DNA of 38,672 bases from an uncultured Hymenobacter sp. (GTDB taxonomy: Bacteria; Bacteroidota; Bacteroidia; Cytophagales; Hymenobacteraceae): positions 1 through 38,672 of the forward strand of contig CAJYPK010000012.1 in assembly GCA_913776615.1 (NCBI GenBank), written 5' to 3'. Of the stretch, positions 1 through 8,955 are shown in pieces. Position numbers and translations under genes: made by a program. Position 1 is the first letter of the stretch. Each line of letters opens with the position of its first letter. The notes under the pieces were generated by a model. The model had not been told where the DNA came from and ran no database searches. It saw only the letters and a list, made by a program, of their open reading frames with translations.

Positions 1-66
1 AGGCGCCCACGTTAGGACAACAAAAAATATACACTGACCCGGAAACCGCTCTAACTGTCAGTTGCT

Positions 67-84
67 AAATATTAAATAATATTT
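67..84. terminator. AT-rich hairpin after the phosphodiesterase gene
   Basis: AAATATT (67-73) and AATATTT (78-84) form a 7-bp perfect stem with a 4-base loop, just beyond the stop of the minus-strand phosphodiesterase gene. The stem is all A/T, so it is weak and its role as a terminator is only a guess. Nothing else is recognisable in bases 1-92. Confidence 0.25.
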
Positions 85-92
85 GTTATATG

Positions 93-995
93 TTATTTGT
101 GCAGCTTTCGCGCCCGCAGGTAGGCCAGCAACTCGGTGGGGCGGTCGGTCTGGATGATGGTCGCCCCGTGGGCGACCAGCCAGCCCCAGCCGTCGGCAGG
201 TTGGTTTTCCTCCACGCTGCGCTCGTCGTCGTGGCCGGCGTTTTGATTGGCCCAGAGGCTGTTGAACCAGATCTTGGAGCCCGTTTTCGGGATGGTCTGG
301 TAAACGGAGTTGGTGAGCGCGGTATCGGTGGCGAAGTTTAGCTCGTAGGCCACGGGCTTGAGCTGCTGCTCGTACTCGCGGATGGAGGCGTTGGCCCCCG
401 GCTTGCCCAGGCCGATGATGGGCATGTACAGGAGCTTGCTATCCAAGAGCTTGCCGTTCTTGGCCCGCACCGTGGCGTAGGGCTCGTAAGACTTGATAAC
501 GGCGTGGTCTACGGTACCGGTTTTTTCGAGCACGTCGTAGGCTTCCTGGTAGTAATCGTAGCCCTTATCCACGTTCACCATCACCTTGCCCTTCGCGGCC
601 AGCATGCACTGCTCGAAGGTAGGAATGCGCAGGCGGGTAGGGCCGCCGTGCTCGTTTTTGAGGGTCAGCTGTTGCAGCTCAGCCCAGGTGTAGTCGGCGG
701 GCTTACCGTGGCCGGTCGTGGTGCGGTCTAGGGTTTCGTCGTGCATGAGAATCAGCACGCCGTCCTTCGACTTCTTCAAGTCGATTTCCACCATGTCCAC
801 GCCCATTTTGATGGCCGACTCAATGCCGACGATGGAGTTTTCGGGTTCGCGGCGCCAGTCGGCGCGGTGCGCCACCACGATAACCTGCTTGGTAGTCGGG
901 TCTTTGAAAGTGCGGATAATGGTTTGCACGGGCTGCTGGGCCAGGGCCGGAGCGGCGAGAAGTAGGGCGGTGGCGAGGGAGAGGAGGGATTTCAT
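93..995 (-). CDS. secreted glycerophosphodiester phosphodiesterase family protein
   Basis: A 300-residue member of the GDPD TIM-barrel family, which hydrolyses glycerophosphodiesters to glycerol-3-phosphate and an alcohol with Ca or Mg. Residues 1-20 are a signal peptide ending ALAQ, so the product is exported, probably to the periplasm. The family's active-site pattern is visible: His43 in HRADWRREPENS, the acidic pair Glu70/Asp72 in VEIDL, and His85 in MHDETLDR. The gene is the last of a minus-strand series after SusD, separated from it by a long inverted repeat (1017-1119), so co-transcription is uncertain. Its position suggests it cleaves a phosphodiester substrate handled by the SusC/SusD pair; that is inference. 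The substrate cannot be read from the sequence. Confidence 0.88.
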   Translation of the reverse strand: MKSLLSLATALLLAAPALAQQPVQTIIRTFKDPTTKQVIVVAHRADWRREPENSIVGIESAIKMGVDMVEIDLKKSKDGVLILMHDETLDRTTTGHGKPADYTWAELQQLTLKNEHGGPTRLRIPTFEQCMLAAKGKVMVNVDKGYDYYQEAYDVLEKTGTVDHAVIKSYEPYATVRAKNGKLLDSKLLYMPIIGLGKPGANASIREYEQQLKPVAYELNFATDTALTNSVYQTIPKTGSKIWFNSLWANQNAGHDDERSVEENQPADGWGWLVAHGATIIQTDRPTELLAYLRARKLHK

Positions 996-1016
996 GACAA
1001 CTAGAATTGCTTAAAG

Positions 1017-1119
1017 CGTCTGTCATGCTGAGCTTGCCGAAGCATCTCTGCCGCACCGTTGTGACGGCATTGATTACTAATGAGGTAGAGATGCTTCGGC
1101 AAGCTCAGCATGACGGACG
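1017..1119. repeat. long inverted repeat, family B copy 1
   Basis: Two 28-bp perfectly complementary arms (1022-1049 and 1087-1114) surround a 37-base loop; pairing extends outward to 1017/1119 with one G-T pair. The arms contain GAGCTTGCCGAAGCATCT. The same arm sequence recurs at 7046-7145, 19584-19672 and, with a one-base deletion, at 27555-27669, while the loops differ. It lies between susD and the phosphodiesterase gene. There is no T-tract. Confidence 0.9.
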
Positions 1120-1137
1120 GTCGGAATGATGTGTGGA

Positions 1138-2544
1138 TTAGTACCCTGGGTTCTGTTTGATGGCCGGGTCGGTATTCACCTGCGCCTGGGGCACGGGCAT
1201 CAGCAGGTTGTGGCTGTCGATGGTGGTGAGGATGTTATTAGCCGAGAAGTAGCTGTTCATCACCGAAATGGCCGTGCCGGTGCGCAGCAGGTCAAACCAG
1301 CGCTGGCCTTCGCCCACCAGCTCCAGGCGGCGTTCCAGGGCGATGGCGGCGCGCAGGTCGGCCTGGGTGGTGGCGGGGGTGCCCGCCAGGCCGGCGCGGC
1401 TGCGCACGAGGTTGAGAGCAGTGGCGGCGTCGGTGGGGTTGCCCAACTCGTTTTGCACCTCGGCCAGCATCAGCAGCACGTCGGCGTAGCGCAGTACCAC
1501 CTGGTTGCTGCCGCCGTCGGTGATGACGGTAGTGGGCAGTACGAGCTTCTTGGTAAAGGGCGTGCCCGAACTGGTAACGCCCACGTACACGTCTTTGCGG
1601 CGGTCGTTGCTGCCGTAGAGCGCGTAGAGGCTCTTGGTGGGCAGGTTGTGGCCCTTGGCCCCCGATACCGTGCCCGAGGGGCTAAACTGCTGGTAAGCAA
1701 TGCTTCCTTCGGTGTTGCCATTCACGCCCGAGGCAAACTGCACCGCGAAAATGACTTCCGAGTTGTTCTTGTTCGTCAGGCTGAAGATGTCGGCCGGGTT
1801 GCTGAGCAGCGCGTGGCGGCCGCTGGTCACGATGCTTTGCAGCTGCTGTAGGGCGGCGCTGTAATTCTGCTGGGTCAGGTATACCTTGGCCAGCAGGGCC
1901 TGGGCGGCGGTCTGCCGCACGCGGCCGGCCTGGCTCACGGTGGCCGGCAGCACCGGGATGGCCTCGGTCAGGTCCTTGATAATCTGGGTGTACACCTGGG
2001 CTTTATCCGTCCGGCCCTGGCCGAAGTAGGCGTTGGGGTCGGTGGTTTCCTGGGTTACCAGCGGCACGTCGCCGTAGAGGCGCACGAGGTTGAAATACAG
2101 CAGCGCCCGGATGAATTTCATCTCGCCCACGCGGGCGTCGCGGGTGCTGCTGGAGGCGTAGCTCACGTTGCCGATGCGGCTGAGCACCACGTTGGCCCGC
2201 TGAATGCCCTGGTACGAGGCCTGCCACACGCCCGTCACGATGGCGTTGGCCGGGATGGTGGTAAACTGGTCGAGCTGCCCGTAGATGCCGTCGTCGTTGG
2301 CCGGTACCTCGTCGTAGGTATTATCCGACGGAATTTCGGTGATGGCCGGCAGGTACAGGCCGTACAGGCCCTGGGCTTGTAGGGTGCCGTACACGGCGTT
2401 CACGTATTCTTCCACCTCGGTCTCGTTGCGCAAAAAGGCGCCGAGCGTTTTCGAGGTCTGGGGGTCTTGCAGCAAGCTGTTGGAGCAGGCGCTGGTACCG
2501 AGCAGCAAACCCAGCGCGGCGCAAAAAAGCAGGGATTTTTTCAT
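1138..2544 (-). CDS. SusD/RagB-family outer-membrane lipoprotein
   Basis: A 468-residue SusD-type nutrient-binding lipoprotein that caps the SusC channel on the cell surface. The N-terminus is a lipoprotein signal (LLLGTSAC, lipidated Cys20) followed by SNSLLQDPQTS. The middle has the helical TPR-like region of the family (around FIRALLYFNLVRLYGDVPLV), and the C-terminus has the typical LRYADVLLMLAEVQNELG, FDLLRTG and final IKQNPGY. The gene starts 12 bp after the susC stop, so the two are co-transcribed and form one uptake complex. At 468 residues it is slightly shorter than many SusD proteins. The ligand cannot be predicted; no glycoside hydrolase or peptidase is encoded in the same transcription unit. 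Confidence 0.95.
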   Translation of the reverse strand: MKKSLLFCAALGLLLGTSACSNSLLQDPQTSKTLGAFLRNETEVEEYVNAVYGTLQAQGLYGLYLPAITEIPSDNTYDEVPANDDGIYGQLDQFTTIPANAIVTGVWQASYQGIQRANVVLSRIGNVSYASSSTRDARVGEMKFIRALLYFNLVRLYGDVPLVTQETTDPNAYFGQGRTDKAQVYTQIIKDLTEAIPVLPATVSQAGRVRQTAAQALLAKVYLTQQNYSAALQQLQSIVTSGRHALLSNPADIFSLTNKNNSEVIFAVQFASGVNGNTEGSIAYQQFSPSGTVSGAKGHNLPTKSLYALYGSNDRRKDVYVGVTSSGTPFTKKLVLPTTVITDGGSNQVVLRYADVLLMLAEVQNELGNPTDAATALNLVRSRAGLAGTPATTQADLRAAIALERRLELVGEGQRWFDLLRTGTAISVMNSYFSANNILTTIDSHNLLMPVPQAQVNTDPAIKQNPGY

Positions 2545-2556
2545 GGCTGGGGAAGC

Positions 2557-5500
2557 TTAGAACGTGAGGTTGAAGCCAGCCAGGAACGACTTGGCGATGG
2601 GGTAGTTGGCCTGCGAAAAGCCGTTTTGCAACACGTTGTCGATGCTGGTGGCGTCGGGGTTGCGGCCCAGGAATTGGGTGATGGTAAAGAGGTTGTTGGC
2701 CGAGATGTAGATTCGGGCCCCGCTCAGGTGCGCTTTGCCGGCCCACTCGGCGGGCAGGTTGTAAGCCAGTTGCAGGGTGCGCAGGCGCAGGTAGTCGGCG
2801 TTTTTGTAGAAGATGCTCGACGAGCGAATCTGGCGGCGGGCGCTGGAGAAGTTACCCAGGTTGGGCTGGGCCAGCGTGCCGTTGGGGTTGTCGATGGGGT
2901 GGTAGCGATTCTCGAAATAATACTGGTTCGGTACCCCGAAGCCCTCGCCCGATTCTTCCTGGTTGGCCAGCTCCTGGTCGAAGATTTTGCGGCCCTTGAT
3001 GCCCAGCAGGCTGAAGCTCAGCTCGAAATTCTGGAAGTTGAAATTGCTCGAAAAGCCGTAGGTAAACTTCGGATTATAAGTGCCGAAGCCCTTGCGGTCG
3101 TTGAGATCAATTACGCCGTCGCCGTTGAGGTCCTCCACCTTGTAGTCGCCCACCAGCGTGCCCGCCAGGTGCGGCGTGTTGTCGATGTCGGCCTGCGACT
3201 TGTACACGCCCAGGATGTTGTAGCCGTACAATTCGGCGATGGGGCCGCCCACCTGCGTGCGCCAGGTGCCGGCCGAGCCGGTGATAATTTGCGTCTGGCC
3301 GGGGGCCAGCGCCAGCACTTCGTTTTTATTGGTCGCCAGATTGCCCGAGAAGCCCCATTTCACCGGCCCCAGGTTGATGTCGTTGCCCCCCAGCTCAATC
3401 TCAAAGCCGCTGTTGCGAATCTTGCCGATGTTCTGAATCGAGGACGTGAAGCCCGATTGTTCCGGCACGGGTACGTTGAGCAGCAGATCTTTGGTAGTCG
3501 AGTTGTAGTAATCGGCGGCCACGGTCAGCTTTTGGCCGATGCCCAGGTTCAGGCCCACATTGGTCGAGGCCTTGGTTTCCCAGCTCAGGTTGGGGTTGGC
3601 CACGGTGGTGGCCGCGAAGCCGGGGGCCAGCGTGCCGCCGTACACGTAGTTGTTGGCGTTCACGAGGGCCTGCGAGCTGTAGTTACCGATCTGGTTGTTG
3701 CCCGAGAGGCCGTAGCTGGCCCGGATTTTGGCGAAGGTCAGTGCCTTGGTTTGCGGGAAAAACTTCTCGTTGCTGAGAATCCAGCCGCCCGTCACCGATG
3801 GAAAATTGCCCCACTTGCGGTCGGTACCGAAGCGCGACGAGCCGTCGCGGCGGGCCGTTACGGTGAATAAGTACTTGTTGGCAAACGAGTACTGTACGCG
3901 GCCCAGGTACGAGATCAGGGCCCAGGTGTAGCGGGTGGGCACCGCCACGAAGGCGCTGGCCCCGCCGATGTTGGGCAGGTTGTCGTCGGCAATGTTGGAG
4001 CCGGTGACGAAGGTGCTCGCGCCGCTTTCCTGTTGGTAGGTGTAGCCCGCCAGCACGTCGAGCGAGTGCTCGCCCCACTGCGCGGCGTAGTTGGCCGTAT
4101 TCTCGCTCAGGTAGCTGGTGATGAAATCACGGTTTTCGGTCGCCACGGCGGGCTTGGGCGCGGCCGTGCGGTAGGCCCCGATGGCGCCGGGATTGTAGAA
4201 ATCGAAGTAGTTGCTGTTGACGTCGCCGCCCAGCAAGGTCTTGAGCGTGAGGCCTGGTAGCGGCTGGTAGCTGAGGTAGGTGTTGCCGAAAGTGCGGAAA
4301 AACGTGCGGTTGTTGGTGATGCGCGTCGCGATGGCCAGCGCGTTTTCACCCAGCGCCCCGTCCTCGGGCGTGTTGGCCGCGATTTGCTGGCTGATGGCCA
4401 GCGAGCCATCGGCGTTGCGCGGGCTGAAGAACGGGTACATGATGTACAGGTTCGAGATCGGGTCGGTCGAGAAGTCGGCGTTGTTGTTGAAATACTGCTG
4501 CCGGTTGTACGACGGGTTGAGGCTGGCCCCGATGGTGAACTTGTCCGAAGGCCGCACGTCGAGCTTGAGCGTGCCGCTGTAGCGCTTCAGCCCATTGTTC
4601 ACCACAATGCCCTGCTGGTCGAAGTAGTTGGCCGACAAATAGTAGTTGGTCTTGGCCGAGCCACCCGAAAACGCGATATTGTAGCTGCTGATGAGGCCCT
4701 TGCGAAATAGCTCCTTCTGCCAGTCGGTATCGGTGAGGCCGGGCGTGCCGTCGAGGTAGGGCTGCAAGTAATTGAGGCGCAGCTGGCGCAGGCTGGCCCC
4801 CTTGCTCAGGCGGGTAGCCCGGTCGTCGCTGATGCTGCGGTTGCTGGGGTTGGCCGAGACGTAGCCATAGTCGCGGGCCTCGGTGAAGAACAGCGCGGCC
4901 TGGGCGGCGTTCACGTACTTCACCCGGTCGGAGCGCTCCTGCCAGCCGGTGTACACGTCGAGCGCCACGGTCATCTTGTCGGCCTTGCCCTTCTTGGTCG
5001 TGATGAGTACCACGCCGTTGGCCGCCCGCGAGCCGTAGATGGCCGCCGACGAGGGGTCTTTCAGAATGTCCAGCTTCTCAATATCCTGCGGGTTGATCGA
5101 GTTCAGCGACGAGCCTTCGCTCAGCGGGAAGCCATCGACCACGATGAGCGGATTGCGCCCCGCCGTGAGCGTGCCGATGCCCCGAATCACGATTTGGGGG
5201 TCGGTGCCGGGCTGGCCCGAGGCGTCGTTCACGACCACGCCGGCCGCCTTGCCCGCCAGCTGCTGCCCAAAGCTGCTGCCAGCGTAGCGGTTCAGGGCCG
5301 CGCCCTTCACCTCCGAAATCACGCCCGTTACCTTGGCCTTCGACTGCGAGCCGTAGCCAATTACCACCACGTCGGACAACGCCTTGTTTTCCGCTTTCAG
5401 GCGCACCATCAGGCTGTTATTGTCGCCGGCATTCACCAGGAAGTCGTTGATTTTCTGACTTTCGTAGCCCACGTAGCTCACCGCGAGCGCGTAGCGCACA

Positions 5501-5766
5501 CCAGCTTTCAGGTTGTCGAAAGTGAACACGCCGCTGGCATCGGTAGTGCTGCCGCGCGGGTTGCTGCTGCTGCCGGCTTCGTTCAGCAAGACCGTCACGC
5601 CGATGAGCGGCTCGCCTTTGTCGTCGAGCACGGTGCCCTTCACGCGGGCCGTGGCTTGGGCGGCTGGGCGGGTGCCGGGCTGGGCCGCGGCCGGGCTAGC
5701 CAGCAGCAGGCCGCAGGCCACGAGGCCCGCTGGCCAGTTTTGCATAAATCGTAGGCGCTGTTTCAT
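2557..5766 (-). CDS. SusC/RagA-family TonB-linked outer-membrane transporter
   Basis: A 1069-residue TonB-dependent outer-membrane channel for substrate import powered by TonB/ExbBD. From the chosen ATG at 5766 the order is: signal peptide (about 1-28, ending SPAAAQ), a carboxypeptidase-like regulatory domain (about 40-125, from VKGTVLDDKGEPLIGVTVLL), the plug (VVVIGYGSQSKAKVTG, then LDILKDPSSAAIYGSRAANG), and the 22-strand barrel ending in aromatic FNLTF. The reading frame is open 23 codons further upstream, but that extension (MKRPSS...) is charged and would bury the signal peptide, so ATG 5766 is preferred. No STN domain precedes the regulatory domain, although FecR and the ECF sigma factor lie upstream, so signalling may be indirect. 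Confidence 0.95.
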   Translation of the reverse strand: MKQRLRFMQNWPAGLVACGLLLASPAAAQPGTRPAAQATARVKGTVLDDKGEPLIGVTVLLNEAGSSSNPRGSTTDASGVFTFDNLKAGVRYALAVSYVGYESQKINDFLVNAGDNNSLMVRLKAENKALSDVVVIGYGSQSKAKVTGVISEVKGAALNRYAGSSFGQQLAGKAAGVVVNDASGQPGTDPQIVIRGIGTLTAGRNPLIVVDGFPLSEGSSLNSINPQDIEKLDILKDPSSAAIYGSRAANGVVLITTKKGKADKMTVALDVYTGWQERSDRVKYVNAAQAALFFTEARDYGYVSANPSNRSISDDRATRLSKGASLRQLRLNYLQPYLDGTPGLTDTDWQKELFRKGLISSYNIAFSGGSAKTNYYLSANYFDQQGIVVNNGLKRYSGTLKLDVRPSDKFTIGASLNPSYNRQQYFNNNADFSTDPISNLYIMYPFFSPRNADGSLAISQQIAANTPEDGALGENALAIATRITNNRTFFRTFGNTYLSYQPLPGLTLKTLLGGDVNSNYFDFYNPGAIGAYRTAAPKPAVATENRDFITSYLSENTANYAAQWGEHSLDVLAGYTYQQESGASTFVTGSNIADDNLPNIGGASAFVAVPTRYTWALISYLGRVQYSFANKYLFTVTARRDGSSRFGTDRKWGNFPSVTGGWILSNEKFFPQTKALTFAKIRASYGLSGNNQIGNYSSQALVNANNYVYGGTLAPGFAATTVANPNLSWETKASTNVGLNLGIGQKLTVAADYYNSTTKDLLLNVPVPEQSGFTSSIQNIGKIRNSGFEIELGGNDINLGPVKWGFSGNLATNKNEVLALAPGQTQIITGSAGTWRTQVGGPIAELYGYNILGVYKSQADIDNTPHLAGTLVGDYKVEDLNGDGVIDLNDRKGFGTYNPKFTYGFSSNFNFQNFELSFSLLGIKGRKIFDQELANQEESGEGFGVPNQYYFENRYHPIDNPNGTLAQPNLGNFSSARRQIRSSSIFYKNADYLRLRTLQLAYNLPAEWAGKAHLSGARIYISANNLFTITQFLGRNPDATSIDNVLQNGFSQANYPIAKSFLAGFNLTF

Positions 5767-5869
5767 AAAACAACTGATAAAATGGGGGAGTGAAAAGGCA
5801 TGGCGGTGCCGCTCGCCCGAGGAAGGGCGCTTCAAAGCAGCTTAAACCGTGGTTAGGGGCGGGGGAGAC

Positions 5870-6922
5870 CTAGGGCGACTTGCGAATAGTAACCTGGCTA
5901 GGAGTTTGGATAAAAGTTAGATTATTGGCCGCGCACACGGCGCGCAGTACCACGGGTAGGGCATCGGTAGCGGCAAATTCACCGGTGAAGGAGAGCCCGC
6001 GCACGGCGGCCGTATCGTAGGCCACGCGCACGTGGTAGCGCGCGCCTACCTGGGCGAATACGGTGGCGAGGTCGTCTTTTTCGAAAGAAAGCCCGGTCGG
6101 AATTTCCACCGCCAGGGGCTGGGTGGGCCGGGGCGCGGAGCCGAAGTTGCGCAGGCGGACCTGCCGGGTGCGGGTGTTGATGGTCAGCTCCTGGCCGGGC
6201 GTCAGGAACTGCTCGCGCATGCTGAGGTGGCTGGCCGCCGTGGCCCGCACCACCACCTTGCCTTCGAGCAGCCGCACGGCTACTTCCTGGCTCGTAGCCG
6301 CCTGCACCCGAAACTTGGTGCCCAGCGCCGTGGTCGTAAAGCCATTGGCCAGGACGGTAAAAGGATGGGCCGCGTCCTTGGCCACCGTAAACAGCGCCGT
6401 ACCGCGCAAGCTGATGTCGCGCCGCCCCTGCGCAAAAGGTGGGTAGTAGGCCACTGCGCTACCCGGTTGCAAGGTCACCACCGAGCCATCGGGCAGGGGT
6501 AGGCGCAGCGGGGCGCGGCCGGTGTTGGTGCGCCGCACTAGTTCCGTAGTCGGTGCCACCGGGCGCGCGGCCTGGGCCAGCGGTGCCGGCCCGGCGGGCC
6601 GGTAGGCGAGGCGCAGTACCGCCAGGCCCACGGCCAGCAGCACGGCGGCCGCTACGGCCCAGCGCAGCCAGCCCCGACGGGCGGGCGCTGCCGTTTCTTC
6701 GGCGGCCAGGTGCCAGCGCAGGCGTGCCCACACCCGGGCCGACTGTTCCTCGCTGAGCGGGCCGGTCGCGTTGGCCGGGAAGGCGGCAAACTCGCGCTCC
6801 AGCCGCTCGTGCCAGGCGTCCTCGTCGGGGCCGAAGAGCGCGGCGAGCTGCTGTTTGTCGGCCGCCGTGGCGGTGCCGGCCCAAAACTTCTGAATAAGGT
6901 GCTGCGCGTCCGGTGTCATCAC
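5870..6922 (-). CDS. FecR-family anti-sigma factor
   Basis: A 350-residue inner-membrane regulator that holds or activates an ECF sigma factor in response to an outer-membrane receptor. Domains: a short cytosolic helical part (1-80, LIQKFWAGTATAADKQQL), one membrane helix (about 87-105, WAVAAAVLLAVGLAVLRL), the periplasmic FecR domain (about 130-240, with LPDGSVVTLQPGSAVAYY and RGTALFTVAKDAAHPFTV), and a C-terminal DUF4974/secretin-N-like domain (about 270-348). It lies about 100 bp ahead of susC on the same strand. Its presumed partner sigma gene (8250-8855) is on the same strand but is separated by an opposing metallopeptidase gene, which is unusual for FecI/FecR pairs. Confidence 0.93.
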   Translation of the reverse strand: MMTPDAQHLIQKFWAGTATAADKQQLAALFGPDEDAWHERLEREFAAFPANATGPLSEEQSARVWARLRWHLAAEETAAPARRGWLRWAVAAAVLLAVGLAVLRLAYRPAGPAPLAQAARPVAPTTELVRRTNTGRAPLRLPLPDGSVVTLQPGSAVAYYPPFAQGRRDISLRGTALFTVAKDAAHPFTVLANGFTTTALGTKFRVQAATSQEVAVRLLEGKVVVRATAASHLSMREQFLTPGQELTINTRTRQVRLRNFGSAPRPTQPLAVEIPTGLSFEKDDLATVFAQVGARYHVRVAYDTAAVRGLSFTGEFAATDALPVVLRAVCAANNLTFIQTPSQVTIRKSP

Positions 6923-7045
6923 CCCTAAATACTCGGCCCCCTACGAAAAGGGGATACCGTTTGGCGTTGCTAAATCGTTAGAATGCGCGGCTTTGGGTAA
7001 TGATTTGGTAATGGGTCGTCCGGGCCTGCGGCTGACCTTACCAAC

Positions 7046-7145
7046 ACGCCTGTCATGCTGAGCTTGCCGAAGCATCTTGCTCGCTTCATCCGGACTATTC
7101 AACGAGGCGAACAAGATGCTTCGGCAAGCTCAGCATGACAGGCGT
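7046..7145. repeat. long inverted repeat, family B copy 2
   Basis: Perfect 33-bp arms (7046-7078 and 7113-7145), extended inward by a further imperfect stem (TTGCTCGC with GCGAACAA, one mismatch) to leave about 16 unpaired bases. The arm core is the same as family B copy 1. It fills much of the 302-base gap between the divergent fecR and metallopeptidase genes; the rest of the gap (6923-7045, 7146-7224) presumably holds their promoters, but I see no convincing box. Confidence 0.9.
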
Positions 7146-7224
7146 CTTAAATGTTGAGCGCGGTCGTAACGTTGTGCCAGTGGAGCGGTACTCTTTCTAG
7201 CTGCCGGATATTAAACTCTTCGCC

Positions 7225-8187
7225 ATGTGTAGTCGCCTCTCCCTAATCGCCTTACTGGCCGCCCTCAGTCTCCAAGCATCGGCCCAGCCGCCGCGCCCTC
7301 GCGTTGCCGCCGATAGCCTGCGAATAGTATGGACCGACGTAACCCATTTCTGGCAGGCCTACGACCGCCTGGCTACCGCGCGCACGACGGCCGATAGCCT
7401 GGCAATAATCGACGCGCACTACCTGGCGCTGGCCTCGCCGGGCCTGCGGAAATATGCCGAGGCGGCCCAGGCCACGGCCCCCGATTGGCTGCGGGCCATT
7501 CGGACGCACCGCCGCTATCTGGCGGCAATTCGGCCCGCCATGCAGGCGGTCGGGCGGCAGCAAGCGGCCATCCGGCGGGCGGCCCGGCAGTTGCGAGCCA
7601 TCTACCCGGCGGCGAAGTTTCCTACGCTGTACTTCGCGGTGGGGAAATTCGAGGTTGGGGGTACGGCCTTTGGCGATGCGCTTTATATCGGGGCCGAGCT
7701 GAAATGCGCCTCCTCCCAGCCTCCGCTGGCCGAAATCCGCCCCGAGCTGCGTAGCAGCGTATCCGCCGTCAGTGCCGTTAGTACGGCTTGCATTCACGAG
7801 ATTATTCACGGCCAGCAGCAGCTGTTAGATTGCCGTACCAATTTAGAGGGAGCCTTGAAGGAAGGCGCCGCCGAATACTTGGCCTTCCGGCTGACTGGCC
7901 GGCTGGGTGCCCCGGCGGCCTTTGCCTACGCCAAGCAACACGAGGCCGCCGTGCGGCGGCGGTTTGCCGAGCAGGCCGACCAGCCCATCGCGGCCCGGTG
8001 GTTCGTAGCGGCGCCGGACGCGGCCACCGGGGAGCCGGGCGCGTTGGGCTACGTCGTCGGTTTTCGCATTTGCGAAGCCTATTACGCCCAGGCTGCGGAT
8101 AAAAAGCAAGCGCTCCGGCAGTTAGTAGCCCTTGATAATGTAGGTCCGCTCCTAGCCGCCGGTCGGCGCTACCTCGCGTTGCCGTAG
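7225..8187 (+). CDS. putative secreted HExxH zinc metallopeptidase
   Basis: A 320-residue exported protein (signal peptide about 1-20, ending QASAQ). Residues 191-195 are HEIIH, the zinc-binding HExxH motif, followed by a candidate third ligand in LKEGAAEYLA (Glu213 or Glu217). The C-terminal GALGYVVGFRICEAYY resembles the conserved end of DUF2268/GldB-like predicted Zn-dependent proteases. The family assignment is from motif memory and is tentative. The gene runs against the surrounding sigma and anti-sigma genes and converges on the sigma gene with 62 bp between stops. A role in regulated proteolysis of FecR is possible only from position; nothing in the sequence shows it. Confidence 0.7.
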   Translation: MCSRLSLIALLAALSLQASAQPPRPRVAADSLRIVWTDVTHFWQAYDRLATARTTADSLAIIDAHYLALASPGLRKYAEAAQATAPDWLRAIRTHRRYLAAIRPAMQAVGRQQAAIRRAARQLRAIYPAAKFPTLYFAVGKFEVGGTAFGDALYIGAELKCASSQPPLAEIRPELRSSVSAVSAVSTACIHEIIHGQQQLLDCRTNLEGALKEGAAEYLAFRLTGRLGAPAAFAYAKQHEAAVRRRFAEQADQPIAARWFVAAPDAATGEPGALGYVVGFRICEAYYAQAADKKQALRQLVALDNVGPLLAAGRRYLALP

Positions 8188-8203
8188 GCTTGGACGTACA
8201 AGC
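8188..8203. terminator. small hairpin between convergent genes
   Basis: GCTTG (8188-8192) and CAAGC (8199-8203) form a 5-bp stem with a 6-base loop directly after the metallopeptidase stop. It has no T-tract, so function as a terminator is only suggested by position between convergent genes. Confidence 0.25.
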
Positions 8204-8249
8204 AGTAGGCTACCAAGCACTGGCAAGCACGGAGCCCAGGTAGGGTAGG

Positions 8250-8855
8250 CTAGCTCAACTCCCACAAAATCAACAGTCCTGCTACGGCCAATGCCTGCGT
8301 CGGCGCGTGTCCTAGCTGAATGTACTCCCGGATAAAGCGCGTTGATTGCTTGAGATAATCGCGTACCGAAGCCACCGAAATACCGGTGGCCGCCGCTACT
8401 TCCTCCGCCGACTTGCCCTCAAAGCGGCACAGCCGAAAGACGGCCTGCTTGCGAGCCGGTAGGTGGGCTACGGCCTCTTCTACCAGGGCCAGCTGGGCGG
8501 TGTACAGTTCCTCGTCGCCCAGCTCGTCGGCCACGGCCAGCTCGGCCAGGTCAGTTTCGGGCTCCAGAATAGCGGCCTCGCGCAACTTCTTTTTGAGGAA
8601 GGAGGCAGCCTTGTTGTAGCTCACCACAAACAGCCAGCCACCCGCGCCCTTAATAGGGTCGAGAGTGGTCCGGTGTTCCCAAAGGGCAATAAAAGTTTCC
8701 TGCAACAAGTCCTCGGCCGCGTCGGGGTCGGGTACCATCTTGCGGATGTTGGCGTACACCGGCTGCTTGTAGCGGTGGTACAGCGCCTCGAAAGCCGCCC
8801 GCTCGCCCTGGCTAAGGGCGGCTAACTGCGCGGTTTCGGAATCAAGGACGGCCAT
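8250..8855 (-). CDS. ECF RNA polymerase sigma factor (FecI-like)
   Basis: A 201-residue sigma-70 family protein with region 2 (FEALYHRYKQPVYANIRKMV, then AAEDLLQETFIALWEHR) and region 4 (LPARKQAVFRLCRFEGKSAEEVAAATGISVASVRDYL, shown here as motif positions about 133-170). The hydrophobic C-terminal tail (ALAVAGLLILWELS) is typical of Bacteroidota sigma factors that accompany FecR and SusC/SusD. It probably directs transcription of fecR-susC-susD on release from FecR. The start ATG at 8855 fits the family. An exact TAnnTTTG box lies about 95 bp upstream (8948-8955). Confidence 0.93.
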   Translation of the reverse strand: MAVLDSETAQLAALSQGERAAFEALYHRYKQPVYANIRKMVPDPDAAEDLLQETFIALWEHRTTLDPIKGAGGWLFVVSYNKAASFLKKKLREAAILEPETDLAELAVADELGDEELYTAQLALVEEAVAHLPARKQAVFRLCRFEGKSAEEVAAATGISVASVRDYLKQSTRFIREYIQLGHAPTQALAVAGLLILWELS

Positions 8856-8947
8856 AAATTGCTGCGGGGCAAAGGTCCGGCCGCCGGCTAAGGCAGACCA
8901 TTCAAAGCCGGTAACGCATTCACCGAAAACAGGTTGCTACCGGCCCC

Positions 8948-8955
8948 CAAAGGTA
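8948..8955 (-). promoter_or_regulatory. candidate -7 box for the sigma gene
   Basis: On the minus strand the bases read TACCTTTG, an exact match to the Bacteroidota -7 consensus TAnnTTTG, 93 bases before the sigma-factor start. No clear -33 TTG lies at the usual distance because the preceding bases are the 8956-8984 hairpin. A chance match cannot be excluded. Confidence 0.35.

Noticed and set aside
1017..1119. Inverted repeats as intrinsic terminators
   Set aside because: None has a following T-tract and several lie between genes of one operon that must be expressed together. They may affect transcript ends but should not be labelled simple terminators.
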